The translations under genes were made by a program, and so were the position numbers. The notes beneath the pieces were generated by a model. The model saw only the letters and a program-made list of their open reading frames with translations, had not been told where the DNA came from and did not search any database. Positions 30,512 to 40,328 of a stretch of DNA of 42,219 bases are shown piece after piece. Position 1 is the first letter of the stretch. The number at the start of each line of letters is the position of its first letter. The stretch comes from an uncultured Prevotella sp. GTDB taxonomy: Bacteria; Bacteroidota; Bacteroidia; Bacteroidales; Bacteroidaceae. The stretch covers positions 1 through 42,219 of the forward strand of contig CAMKRS010000015.1 in the NCBI GenBank assembly GCA_946415245.1, written 5' to 3'.

Positions 30512-33500
30512 ATGAAAAGGATTACATCACTTCTAACGTGTTTCTTCTGCTGCATCTGTATGCTGGCAGGAGAGATCAGTAAACAGGAGGCTGTTCAGAT
30601 TGCCCAACAGTTTGTACCCCTGTCTTCATCGCAGCAGACAGGAAAGAGGGCCGCAGCCGAGTCTTCCACGATTGTCTACACACAGATGATGCCAGGCAGC
30701 GATCGTGCAGCATTTTACATCGTCAATGTGGGCGACAATGCGTTTGTCCTTGTCAGTGCCGACGATATGGCGCAGCAGGTGTTAGGTTACAGCCTCAACA
30801 GGAATTTCCCAGTCAAGGCCGACGGTAGTATTGAACTGCCCGCCCATATCAAGGGGTTCCTCGAGGACCTGGCTACTCAGGTAAAGGTGGCCGTCAATGA
30901 TAGCGGACGCACTAAAGCGGTTGTGCGCCAGGTATCGCGTCGCGCTGCAAATCTACCCGAAAGCGTTGACCCGCTGATTACCACCACCTGGGATCAGGGA
31001 CAATACTACAATGTCCTCTGTCCCGTAGATGCGAAAGGACCTGACGGCCATACATGGGCTGGTTGTATTGCCACGTCGATGGCCCAGATCATCAAGTTCT
31101 GGGAGCCCGACAAGAAAAGAGGCAGCCACTATTATAATACTGACAAATATGGAAGCTTCGAAGTCAATTTCGCCGAGTCCAACTTCGACTATGCCAATAT
31201 GCCCAACGCCCTGACCGCCGAAAGTACTGAGGCGCAGGTCAATGCCGTTGCCACGCTGATATACCAGTGTGGTGTGGCCTGTAACATGGAGTATGGTCCG
31301 GAAGAAAGTGGCGCTTATGATACAGAGGTTCGCGCTGCACTCATCAACTATTTCGGTTTTAATCCCGACATGGGCTTTGCCGAGAAGCGCAATTTCACCA
31401 CAGAGGATTGGAATACGATGCTGCGCGAGAACCTGGCAGCCCACCATCCGGTGATGTACAGTGGCAGAAAAGGCAAAATTGGTCACTCGTTCATCTGCGA
31501 CGGCTACAAGGCCGACAACTTCTTCCACTTCAATTTCGGTTGGGGAGGAAACTTTGACGGCTGGTTCCTTACATCAGCCATCAGTCCTAGTGGTGATAGC
31601 GGCTATAACAGTGAGCAGGCTGCCATAGTCGACATTATTCCATACGACAACGGTCATGTGATTCTTGGTCAAATAACAGGTACGAGCACCTTTACGGTCA
31701 ATGAGCCCTTGGAATTCTACAACTCTGTAGGCCATAACCCGTTTGAAGACACCAACTATGATAAAGAATGTGATAGCAAATTTGTCTTCAAATCAGCCGA
31801 TGCCACGAAACAGTTGGTGGTGGACATCAATGAGCTTGAAGACCAGAATGTTACCATCTACGATGGCGAAGAAGCTAATACTTATCTTCGTAGCCTGTCA
31901 GGAGGTCACGAAAATGACATGTCTCCGGTTGTGTCGTCAAGCCATGCATTGACGCTCAAATACAACGGTAATCTGTATAATGCGGGCTTCAAACTGACCA
32001 TCAGCCAGGACAGCGAGTGCCGTATGGTTTCGAATATTGTCTCGGCTATTGAGAACACGACCGCCCACCTGACATGGACGGAAAACGGCGGTGCCACACA
32101 GTGGCAGGTGGAATATGGCGAGAAGGGCTTTGCACAGGGCAGCGGAACATTGTACAACGCCACCTCGAACACAGTGACCTTTGAAAACCTCCAGAAGTTC
32201 ACCGAATACGATTTCTACATTCGCTCAGTCAAAGGCGGTCAGTATAGCCACTGGAACAAGATCACAATCATGGTGGAAGCTCCCTATTGGCATGATGTCG
32301 TGACTACTGAGCCGAAAGGCTATCACTATGATGCCAATACCAACACGGCAGAGATTTCCACGGCTGAAGGTCTGGTCTGGTGGGCCAAGACCAATTCAAA
32401 GGCTAAAGCAGTCCTGACGGCCGACATCGATTTGGGTGCCTATAAGTGGAAACCGGTACAAGCAACCAACTTCGACGGTCAAGGCCACGTGATCTCCAAT
32501 GGTCATATCATTGAACCGCAAGCCGTGGGCACCGGTTTAATTTCGGAATTGGCAACGTGGGATCCTAACAACAAAATTGAGAACTTGGGATTAGACCACT
32601 TCTATGTCAAGGGCAGGGGCGGATCAACAGGCGCACTGATTGGACAATTAAGGGAGGCTACGGTCCGGAACTGCTTCGTCACGAACTCTTCAGTAGATGG
32701 TGATGATAATACTGGCGGTTTGATCGGAATCGCTATGGGCGGATCGGTGGTCAACTGCTATGTCAATGTTCATTCCGTAGGTGCTCGATGGGCAAGCCTG
32801 ATGGTAGGTTCTTCTAGCAACACCATCATGAGGAACTGCTATGCAGCAGGCTCTTTCCGTCAGCGTGCTTTCTGTTATAACGGTGGAGTCATGGCCTATG
32901 GAGATGGTGGCGTTGTTGCCAACAGCTATAGTGTGAAGATGCCTATGGGTGTCATCGGTCATCCGGGAACCTGTGACATCAGCGACACCGCGACGGTTGT
33001 CAGGACAGACGAAGGCATCCTGCTGATGCATCCTGTTGTTTTCGACGAGCAGCCTGTCACCGACTTGGTGTCGGCACTGAACGCCTGGGTAGCCCAGACC
33101 AACGATGCCGCCTACAACACATGGACAGCCGACCAGAACGGGGTCAATGACGGCTATCCCGTCTTTGGCGCCAAATATGTCGTCGAATGCCTGAATGTCA
33201 CCGATGTCGTTGTCGAGAACGTCAAGAACGGCAACAAGGTCGATGTCAATGTGACGTGGACGGATAACGGTAATGCAGGCAAATGGAAGCTGCGTTATCG
33301 CCAGTATGACACCCCCGAAGCCAAGTACACCTATGTGGAAACAAGCAGCAAATCTGCAACGATTCAGGACCTTCCTTTAGGAAAGGTGTACGAATTCAAT
33401 GTACGTGCCATCGACAGCAACGGTCATCAGAGTGGCTGGAGCGAGACGCAGTATAAGCTGGTCGACCTGCCCTATTGGACAGATGCCGTTACCTCGCAAC

Positions 33501-35968
33501 CTGCCGGCTATACCGAGGATGCCGCTGGCAATGTCGCCATTTCCAGTGCAGAAGGCCTTGCCTGGTTTGCTGCAAAGGTGAGAGGCCTTCATGGTCAGAC
33601 AGCCCGCGCTTATGAAGGAAAGACTGTCAAGCTGACCGCCGACATCGACCTGAAAGGCTGGCGTTGGAACCCCATCGGCTTCTACAACAATAATGAATCC
33701 ACCATGAGATGTTTCATGGGCACATTCGATGGTCAGGAGCATTCCATCTCGAATATCTATGTCAACGACGAAGGGTCATACCTGGGATTGTTCAGTTATG
33801 CGAAGGGTGCACGTTTCAAGAACGTCAACATGGTTGGCGGTTCTGTTGCAACCATCTTCCAGCGCAAGAGTGGCAGCCAGGCTGGTGAAACGATGGCTGC
33901 CATTGGTGGACTGATCGGCGAGGCCGATAGATGTTATGAGATTTCCAACTGCCATTCGTCTGTAAGTGTTTCGGGCAGTCAGTGGGTAGGATCTCTATGT
34001 GGTTATGTCTGGGCTAGTTTTGATGATCTTTGCCGTATTACCAACTGTTCTGCCACAGGTCAGGTGGCTGGAAGAGAAAGTGTCGGCGACCTGATAGGTG
34101 GTACCTATGGAGCCGAAATCATCATCCAGAATTGCTACGCTACTGGCGATGTCACCTTGACGTCGGGCAAGAAGGATGCTTGGTATCGAGGCGGTCTGAT
34201 AGGACATGTTTTCTTCTCGACTGTCGACAACTGCTATGCTACAGGTAAGGTTGAAGATGAAGAATTGTCTAAGTATATTGGACGTGTGATAGGATGCCCG
34301 CAGGAAGCTCATCTTCATTATCTCTATGGTTGTGACGACATCAATGCAGAGCTACCGATGACGGGCATGGAGTGTGCAAATGCTTCCAATATCGTTGCCT
34401 TCCATCACGAGGCCAGCCAGAACACCCTGAGGACACCTGTGACCATCGACGGCCAGAATTATTCCGACCTGAACGACGTGCTGAACGCATGGGTAACATC
34501 ACATAATAACCAGGATTTAAGGACATGGACCTTGAACGGCGATACAGGCTATCCTGCATTTGGTGCCTACTTTGCAGCTGCTTGTGCCAATCCTACCGAC
34601 CTGGTCATCACTAACGCCACGAAGGTGGGCGATCCTACCATCCGCACGTCATTATCCTGGAAGCAGTCTGGCGAGCCGAAGAGCTGGGAGGTGTTGTATG
34701 TGCCTAGCGGCCACGACATCAGTGAAGGTGTTATTGTCCCCGTGACCACTAATCCCTGTGTACTCACCGACATTCCTGTAGGAAACCTTTTGGACTTCTA
34801 TGTCCGTGCTGTGAGCAGCGAAACCGTAAAGAGTTCCTGGTGCGAAGCTGTGACCTATAATCCTGACCAGTTGCACTGGACGGAGGTGGTTACCTCACAG
34901 CCTAAAGGTTATTACGTTGATACGGATGGCAGTATCTATATCTCAACGGCTGAAGGTCTGGCTTGGGCGTCAAGTTTGGCCAACAGCCTGAATGGTGCAA
35001 AAAGCTCAGACATCGAAGGCCATAACATCATCATCATGGCTGATATTGACCTAAGCGGCTACCGCTGGACGCCTATCTCTTTCACACAATGTCAAGTTGA
35101 GGGCAACCATCACACCATTTCAGGTCTCTATGTGAATGAAGCCGGAGATCATGCCGGTCTGATAGCATTCTTGTACAAAGCAAACATCAGCAATTTGAAT
35201 CTGAGCCAGTGCAGGGTGTCTGGCATAGAAACTGTTGGTGGATTAGTAGCAACAGCGACAGAAGCATCCATCAGCAATTGCACCGTTTCCGGTGATGTTA
35301 AAGGCATGAAGGAAGTAGGAGGAATTGTCGGTTTACAATATGGCCGCGATATATCCAACTGCAGCTTCATCGGTAATTTATCCGTACGACATGACATCAC
35401 AAATATGAAAGCTTCGGGAGAATTCTTTGGTGGCATTTGCGCATCAACACTCAACAGCTCCATCATCAACTGCTATGTGGTCTGCGAGGTGCCGTCAGAA
35501 CCCGGATTCTCCGGAATTATCGGCGGTGAAGGACAAGATGGCCTGCTCATATCGAATTGCTATTACAAGAATTATGATTCAGGTCTTCCCATCGGTAGAA
35601 GAACCACTCCAACCACTAACGTTTCTAGCTTCGACGGCTCCGGCACTGACTGGACACTAACAAGTCCTCTCTTTATCAACGACGCGTTCCGTTACGATCT
35701 GGTTGAGGTCCTCAACTTCTGGGTGGATGCCAACAATACCGATAACACTTATAGCCACTGGGCAGCTGACACCGAAAATCGCAATGGTGGATTCCCCGTC
35801 TTGAAGGCTGACAACGCCACCTTAGGTATCAAGAGACTGCAGACATCATACCAGCCATTTGATGTCTACACGGTGGCTGGCCAGAAGGTTGCTTCTCAGA
35901 TTACGACACTGGATCACCTGCCTCGCGGTCTTTACATCATCAATGGCCGTAAGGTTGTCATTCAGTAA
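30512..35968 (+). CDS. Secreted C10 (streptopain-type) cysteine protease with FnIII and GLUG modules
   Basis: 1818 residues from ATG 30512 (MKRITSLLTCFFCCICMLAG signal peptide); the upstream TTG frame is unlikely. A Spi-like propeptide precedes the C10 catalytic domain: WDQGQYYNVLCPVD, the Cys (about 184) in WAGCIATSMAQIIKFW, and the His (about 324) in GKIGHSFICDGYK followed by FHFNFGWGG. Then come three modules, each an FnIII-like domain, a YW(T/H)-VVT-QP-GY lead (PYWTDAVTSQPAGY), and GLUG-type repeats (GGLIGIAMGGSVVNCYVN). The end (FDVYTVAGQKVASQ, LPRGLYIINGRKVVIQ) is a sorting-type domain. It probably degrades protein at the surface, with the modules as adhesion parts. Confidence 0.88.
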   Translation: MKRITSLLTCFFCCICMLAGEISKQEAVQIAQQFVPLSSSQQTGKRAAAESSTIVYTQMMPGSDRAAFYIVNVGDNAFVLVSADDMAQQVLGYSLNRNFPVKADGSIELPAHIKGFLEDLATQVKVAVNDSGRTKAVVRQVSRRAANLPESVDPLITTTWDQGQYYNVLCPVDAKGPDGHTWAGCIATSMAQIIKFWEPDKKRGSHYYNTDKYGSFEVNFAESNFDYANMPNALTAESTEAQVNAVATLIYQCGVACNMEYGPEESGAYDTEVRAALINYFGFNPDMGFAEKRNFTTEDWNTMLRENLAAHHPVMYSGRKGKIGHSFICDGYKADNFFHFNFGWGGNFDGWFLTSAISPSGDSGYNSEQAAIVDIIPYDNGHVILGQITGTSTFTVNEPLEFYNSVGHNPFEDTNYDKECDSKFVFKSADATKQLVVDINELEDQNVTIYDGEEANTYLRSLSGGHENDMSPVVSSSHALTLKYNGNLYNAGFKLTISQDSECRMVSNIVSAIENTTAHLTWTENGGATQWQVEYGEKGFAQGSGTLYNATSNTVTFENLQKFTEYDFYIRSVKGGQYSHWNKITIMVEAPYWHDVVTTEPKGYHYDANTNTAEISTAEGLVWWAKTNSKAKAVLTADIDLGAYKWKPVQATNFDGQGHVISNGHIIEPQAVGTGLISELATWDPNNKIENLGLDHFYVKGRGGSTGALIGQLREATVRNCFVTNSSVDGDDNTGGLIGIAMGGSVVNCYVNVHSVGARWASLMVGSSSNTIMRNCYAAGSFRQRAFCYNGGVMAYGDGGVVANSYSVKMPMGVIGHPGTCDISDTATVVRTDEGILLMHPVVFDEQPVTDLVSALNAWVAQTNDAAYNTWTADQNGVNDGYPVFGAKYVVECLNVTDVVVENVKNGNKVDVNVTWTDNGNAGKWKLRYRQYDTPEAKYTYVETSSKSATIQDLPLGKVYEFNVRAIDSNGHQSGWSETQYKLVDLPYWTDAVTSQPAGYTEDAAGNVAISSAEGLAWFAAKVRGLHGQTARAYEGKTVKLTADIDLKGWRWNPIGFYNNNESTMRCFMGTFDGQEHSISNIYVNDEGSYLGLFSYAKGARFKNVNMVGGSVATIFQRKSGSQAGETMAAIGGLIGEADRCYEISNCHSSVSVSGSQWVGSLCGYVWASFDDLCRITNCSATGQVAGRESVGDLIGGTYGAEIIIQNCYATGDVTLTSGKKDAWYRGGLIGHVFFSTVDNCYATGKVEDEELSKYIGRVIGCPQEAHLHYLYGCDDINAELPMTGMECANASNIVAFHHEASQNTLRTPVTIDGQNYSDLNDVLNAWVTSHNNQDLRTWTLNGDTGYPAFGAYFAAACANPTDLVITNATKVGDPTIRTSLSWKQSGEPKSWEVLYVPSGHDISEGVIVPVTTNPCVLTDIPVGNLLDFYVRAVSSETVKSSWCEAVTYNPDQLHWTEVVTSQPKGYYVDTDGSIYISTAEGLAWASSLANSLNGAKSSDIEGHNIIIMADIDLSGYRWTPISFTQCQVEGNHHTISGLYVNEAGDHAGLIAFLYKANISNLNLSQCRVSGIETVGGLVATATEASISNCTVSGDVKGMKEVGGIVGLQYGRDISNCSFIGNLSVRHDITNMKASGEFFGGICASTLNSSIINCYVVCEVPSEPGFSGIIGGEGQDGLLISNCYYKNYDSGLPIGRRTTPTTNVSSFDGSGTDWTLTSPLFINDAFRYDLVEVLNFWVDANNTDNTYSHWAADTENRNGGFPVLKADNATLGIKRLQTSYQPFDVYTVAGQKVASQITTLDHLPRGLYIINGRKVVIQ

Positions 35969-35983
35969 AACTGAGTTATTCAA

Positions 35984-36021
35984 AAAACGATCCCGTATCA
36001 CTGGCGATACGGGATCGTTTT
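35984..36021. terminator. Bidirectional terminator, 16-bp perfect hairpin
   Basis: AAAACGATCCCGTATC (35984-35999), loop ACTGGC, GATACGGGATCGTTTT (36006-36021), then GTTTTTC. It serves the C10 gene and, reading the other way, the GH2 gene ending at 36032. Confidence 0.9.
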
Positions 36022-36031
36022 GTTTTTCATA

Positions 36032-38491
36032 TTAGTCAGCCACAAGGACCAGCGAACTTGTTTTCAGGCCCTCACTCTGACAATTCAGTACCAGCGAAGA
36101 GGAGGGTTCATCGCTCTGTATCAGGATCTGAGCCAAGCCATTGAAAGCGGGAATGCTGAACTGACGACAGTTCATATCCTTGGGATGATCGGCACCCAGA
36201 TACATCGGGTCACCATTGCCGGCACCAAGGATACGGCCCGCACCTTCAAGGGTGAAGTGAAGCATCGGACAGGCATCGGGCACAACACGACCCTTCTGAT
36301 CCTGCACCTCAACAGTGATCACAGCCACATCCCGCCCATCAGCAGTGATGGATGAGCGGTCGGATTTCAGCACCGTCTTATAGGCAGGTTTGGTGGTCTC
36401 GATGGTCTGTGTCATGATGCGCTTGCCCTGCTTATAGCCATAGGCCACCACCTTACCCGGCTGATACGTCGCCTTCCATTTCAAATGGCCATTCTTAGGC
36501 ATCGCCTGACGACCCAGTTTCTTACCATTCACAACGAGTTCCACTTCGTCGCAGTTACTGTATGCCCAGAGTTCTATTTCCTCGCCCTCATGACCTGCCA
36601 AATTCCAATGCGGGAAGATATGCAGAACAGACTCGTCGGTCCACCAGGCTTTCAGATAGTAAGCCTCATCCTTGGGGAAGCCGCAATAGTCGAAGATACC
36701 GAATTCGGAATCATGGGCGGGATAAGAGAGCGGATTGGGCTCACCGCGATAGTCGAAGCCCGTCCAATAGAACAAGCCCGCTGCCCAGGGACGCTCAGCA
36801 TAGAATTTCCAGCCGCGCTCGATGACGTTCTCTACATGATGATGGGTGGTATCGCGATTCATGCTGACCATACGGCCCTCCTGAGTCCTGTCTCCCGACT
36901 CCTTAAAATACACCCCTCGCGTGCCGCAGCCCGTCGTCTCCTCTGTGCCCACAATCTTCCACGAGGGATTCGCCTTCTTGCGGTTGTCGACATCATTCTG
37001 CACGATATAGTTGAAGCCTACCACATCGAGGCCTTTGATGAGTTCTGTGCCACCCGCATTCGCTACGGTCGAAGGTCGTGAGGGGTCCAGCAATCGGGTA
37101 TACTCGCGCATGGCCTCAGCCACACGGGTACCCTGAATGGTATTCTCCAACCCCCACTCCTCATTACCATCGCTCCATAGAATGATCGATGGGTGATTGC
37201 GGTCGCGTTTGATCATCCGTTCCAACAGCCGCAGATGCTCCTCATTAATACCCATCAGACGGTTCTCGTCGATCACCAGCATACCCTCTCGGTCGCAGAT
37301 ATCGAGCAGAGCCGGCGTCATCGGGTTATGCGAAGCGCGATAGGCATTGCAGCCGATCGATTTCAGCTGACGGATGCGCCAGGCCTGCAAGGCATCGGGG
37401 ATAGCGGCTCCCACACCGGCATGATCCTGATGCATGTTCACGCCTTTCAGTTTCAACGGCTGACCATTCAGCAGGAAACCTTTTTCTGCATCGAAGGCAA
37501 TCTCGCGGATACCGATAGTGGTGGTGTAGACATCCGTCACTTGATCATCCACCTTCACGATGTGCTCCACCTGATAGAGGTAAGGGTCATCGGGGCTCCA
37601 CAGATGGGGATTCTTGACCACCATCATGCACAGCTGTTCCCGTGTGTCCTTAGCATTCAGATTGCTGGGATGAGTATCTTTGCCATACGCCACCTCCTGT
37701 CCCTCGGCATCGAGCAATCGGATATCCACCGTATAACTCTGTTTCTGATGTCCGCTGTTAGTCACCTCCGTTCTGACCGTCAGGACGGCATTGCCTGATT
37801 TCTGCTTCAAGTCGGTTCTAACAAACGTGCCGAAGGGTGCCACGCTGACTTCTGCCGATTTCTCCAACCAGACGTCGCGATAGATACCGGCTCCCTCATA
37901 AAACCAGCCCTCCTCGAGCGAGGCATCAGCCCGCACACAGATCAGGTTGTCGCCACCATAATTCACGTATGGAGTGATGTCATAGATCTGCGTCACATAG
38001 CCGCTGGGTTCGGTACCCATATAGAAGCCGTTGAACCACACCTGCGCATTTCGGAAGATACCATCGAAGCGTAGCATCAGTCGCTTGCCCAGGTCTTCAT
38101 TATCGATCTTTAACGTCTTGCGATACCAACCCACACTCGTCTCGGGATATTTCCACCCGACGGTTTTATAGCCGTGCGAATGACTCGCTTCAGCGGCGTA
38201 CGGCAACGTCGTCACCCAGTCGTACGGCAACTGTATCTCCTGCCAACTGGAATCATCGAATTTCTGCGCATACGGACCTTCGTTATGAATCGAGCTGGCC
38301 TTGGTCAGATAATTAAAATACTCGGTACCACAACCGAAATCCTTCTTCGGATCGCCCGCATGCCCGAAACTGAATTTCCAGCCTTTGTCCAAACGTATTG
38401 TCTGGCGCACATTTCCAGCACCAATCTCTGCGGCTTGCACGCCCATAACGCACAACACCAGCACCATCGTGCATAATAATCGCTGTCTCAT
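36032..38491 (-). CDS. GH2 beta-galactosidase-like enzyme with DUF4982 C-terminus
   Basis: 819 residues with a signal peptide (MRQRLLCTMVLVLCVMGVQA). The fold runs jelly roll (LDKGWKFSFGHAGD, LPYDWVTTLPYAAEASHSHG), Ig-like domain and barrel, then DUF4982 and another beta domain. The acid/base is Glu444 in ILWSDGNEEWG; the nucleophile is Glu517 or Glu518 in VGTEETTG. The order matches BoGH2A-type exo-beta-galactosidases or galacturonidases. It starts 9 bp after the ettA stop on the same strand and therefore may be transcribed from the ettA promoter. Confidence 0.88.
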   Translation of the reverse strand: MRQRLLCTMVLVLCVMGVQAAEIGAGNVRQTIRLDKGWKFSFGHAGDPKKDFGCGTEYFNYLTKASSIHNEGPYAQKFDDSSWQEIQLPYDWVTTLPYAAEASHSHGYKTVGWKYPETSVGWYRKTLKIDNEDLGKRLMLRFDGIFRNAQVWFNGFYMGTEPSGYVTQIYDITPYVNYGGDNLICVRADASLEEGWFYEGAGIYRDVWLEKSAEVSVAPFGTFVRTDLKQKSGNAVLTVRTEVTNSGHQKQSYTVDIRLLDAEGQEVAYGKDTHPSNLNAKDTREQLCMMVVKNPHLWSPDDPYLYQVEHIVKVDDQVTDVYTTTIGIREIAFDAEKGFLLNGQPLKLKGVNMHQDHAGVGAAIPDALQAWRIRQLKSIGCNAYRASHNPMTPALLDICDREGMLVIDENRLMGINEEHLRLLERMIKRDRNHPSIILWSDGNEEWGLENTIQGTRVAEAMREYTRLLDPSRPSTVANAGGTELIKGLDVVGFNYIVQNDVDNRKKANPSWKIVGTEETTGCGTRGVYFKESGDRTQEGRMVSMNRDTTHHHVENVIERGWKFYAERPWAAGLFYWTGFDYRGEPNPLSYPAHDSEFGIFDYCGFPKDEAYYLKAWWTDESVLHIFPHWNLAGHEGEEIELWAYSNCDEVELVVNGKKLGRQAMPKNGHLKWKATYQPGKVVAYGYKQGKRIMTQTIETTKPAYKTVLKSDRSSITADGRDVAVITVEVQDQKGRVVPDACPMLHFTLEGAGRILGAGNGDPMYLGADHPKDMNCRQFSIPAFNGLAQILIQSDEPSSSLVLNCQSEGLKTSSLVLVAD

Positions 38492-38500
38492 AAATACGAC

Positions 38501-40198
38501 TTACTCCTCCATCAGTTTGCGATAGCGCGCGCGTTTGGGCTCTTCCAAGCCCAGGCGCTGGGCCTTGTTGGTCTCGTACTCGCTGTAGTTGCCCTCGAAA
38601 TAGAACACCCTACCCTCGCCCTCAAATGCCAGGATATGCGTGCAGATACGATCCAGGAACCAGCGGTCATGACTGATGATGACAGCACAACCGGCAAAGT
38701 CTTCAAGACCTTCCTCTAATGCGCGTAACGTATTGACATCTATATCGTTAGTAGGCTCATCTAAAAGTAAAACATTACCCTCTTGTTTCAGTGCAATCGC
38801 CAGATGCAGACGGTTGCGCTCACCACCTGACAATACTGCGCACTTCTTCTCCTGATCGGCGCCGCTGAAGTTGAATCGCGACAGATAAGCCCGTACGTTG
38901 ACATCCTTACCGCCCATGCGGATGGTCTCATTGCCGCCACTCACCACTTCATAGACGGACTTAGCAGGATCGATATCCTTGTGTTGCTGATCGACATAAC
39001 TCAGCTTCACCGTTTCGCCCACAGAGAACGAACCAGCATCAGCCTGTTCCAAGCCCATGATCAGACGGAACAGTGTTGTCTTTCCTGCGCCATTAGGTCC
39101 GATCACACCGACGATGCCATTGGGCGGTAACGTGAAGTTCAGGTCGGTAAACAGCAGCTTCTCAGGATAGGATTTTGCCACATGCTCAGCCTCGATCACC
39201 TTATTACCCAGACGCGGACCGTTGGGGATAAAGATTTCGAGTTTCTCCTCCTTCTGCTTCTGCTCCTCGTTGAGCATCATCTCGTAGGAATTCAGACGGG
39301 CCTTTCCTTTGGCATGACGAGCCTTCGGTGCCATACGCACCCACTCCAACTCACGCTCCAGCGTCTTCCTGCGTTTCGAGGCCGTCTTCTCCTCCTGCGC
39401 CAACCGCTGCGACTTCTGCTCCAACCACGACGAATAGTTACCCTTCCAGGGGATTCCTTCACCGCGATCCAGTTCCAGAATCCACTCCGCCACATCGTCG
39501 AGGAAATAGCGGTCGTGGGTGACGGCAATCACCGTACCCTCGTACTGCTGCAGGTGCTGCTCCAACCAGTCGATCGACTCCGCATCCAAATGGTTGGTAG
39601 GCTCGTCGAGCAACAGCACATCGGGTTTCTGAAGCAGCAGGCGACACAATGCCACACGACGGCGCTCACCACCCGAGAGGTTCTTCACACTCCAATCGCC
39701 TGGAGGACAATTCAATGCCGCCATCGCACGATCAAGCTTCGAATCCATATTCCAGGCATCAGTAGAATCGATGATATCCTGTAGTTCGGCCTGGCGCTGC
39801 ATCAGCTTGTCCATCTTATCGGGATCCTCGTAGTATTCAGGCAGTCCGAACTTGACATTGATCTCGTCGTATTCTGCCAGCGCATCGTACACGTGCTGCA
39901 CACCCTCCATCACATTCTCCTTCACCGTCTTCTCCTCGTTCAGCGGCGGATCCTGAGGCAGATAGCCCACGCTGTAGCCGGGACTCCACACCACATTGCC
40001 CTGATACTGCTGGTCCAGTCCGGCAATGATCTTCATCAGTGTAGACTTACCTGCACCGTTCAGACCGATGATACCGATCTTAGCTCCATAGAAGAAACTC
40101 AGGTAGATATTCTTGAGCACTTGTTTCTGGTTCTGCTGGATGGTCTTGCTCACTCCAACCATCGAGAAAATCACTTTCTTGTCGTCAACTGTTGCCAT
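38501..40198 (-). CDS. ettA: Energy-dependent translational throttle protein EttA (ABC-F)
   Basis: 565 residues, close to E. coli EttA. Two ABC cassettes carry Walker A GLNGAGKST and GPNGAGKTT, signatures NLSGGERRR and LSGGERNR, and Walker B LLLDEPTNHLD and LLLDEPTNDID. Between them lies the arm/linker (RELEWVRMAPKARHAKGKAR), characteristic of EttA. It binds the ribosomal E site and gates translation according to ATP/ADP ratio. There is no membrane domain, as expected for ABC-F. A minus-strand TAATTTTG box lies at 40230-40223. It is the upstream neighbour of the GH2 gene. Confidence 0.93.
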   Translation of the reverse strand: MATVDDKKVIFSMVGVSKTIQQNQKQVLKNIYLSFFYGAKIGIIGLNGAGKSTLMKIIAGLDQQYQGNVVWSPGYSVGYLPQDPPLNEEKTVKENVMEGVQHVYDALAEYDEINVKFGLPEYYEDPDKMDKLMQRQAELQDIIDSTDAWNMDSKLDRAMAALNCPPGDWSVKNLSGGERRRVALCRLLLQKPDVLLLDEPTNHLDAESIDWLEQHLQQYEGTVIAVTHDRYFLDDVAEWILELDRGEGIPWKGNYSSWLEQKSQRLAQEEKTASKRRKTLERELEWVRMAPKARHAKGKARLNSYEMMLNEEQKQKEEKLEIFIPNGPRLGNKVIEAEHVAKSYPEKLLFTDLNFTLPPNGIVGVIGPNGAGKTTLFRLIMGLEQADAGSFSVGETVKLSYVDQQHKDIDPAKSVYEVVSGGNETIRMGGKDVNVRAYLSRFNFSGADQEKKCAVLSGGERNRLHLAIALKQEGNVLLLDEPTNDIDVNTLRALEEGLEDFAGCAVIISHDRWFLDRICTHILAFEGEGRVFYFEGNYSEYETNKAQRLGLEEPKRARYRKLMEE

Positions 40199-40222
40199 AT
40201 GTCATTTGTTTATGCTAGGTTA

Positions 40223-40230
40223 CAAAATTA
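40223..40230 (-). promoter_or_regulatory. -7 box TAATTTTG for ettA
   Basis: Minus-strand TAATTTTG, about 25 bp upstream of the ATG at 40198; consensus Bacteroidetes -7. Confidence 0.6.
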
Positions 40231-40281
40231 CAAAAAGAATCGTCAATCACGCTTGGATTAATCATAATTTAACACTTTTTA

Positions 40282-40313
40282 TTTGGCAGTGAGATATAAA
40301 AACACTAATTTCG
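40282..40313 (+). promoter_or_regulatory. Promoter for the AraC-family gene
   Basis: TTTG at 40282-40285, 20 bp, then TAATTTCG (40306-40313; one mismatch to TAnnTTTG), 16 bp before the ATG at 40329. Confidence 0.6.
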
Positions 40314-40328
40314 CCCCCCAAGAAACGA

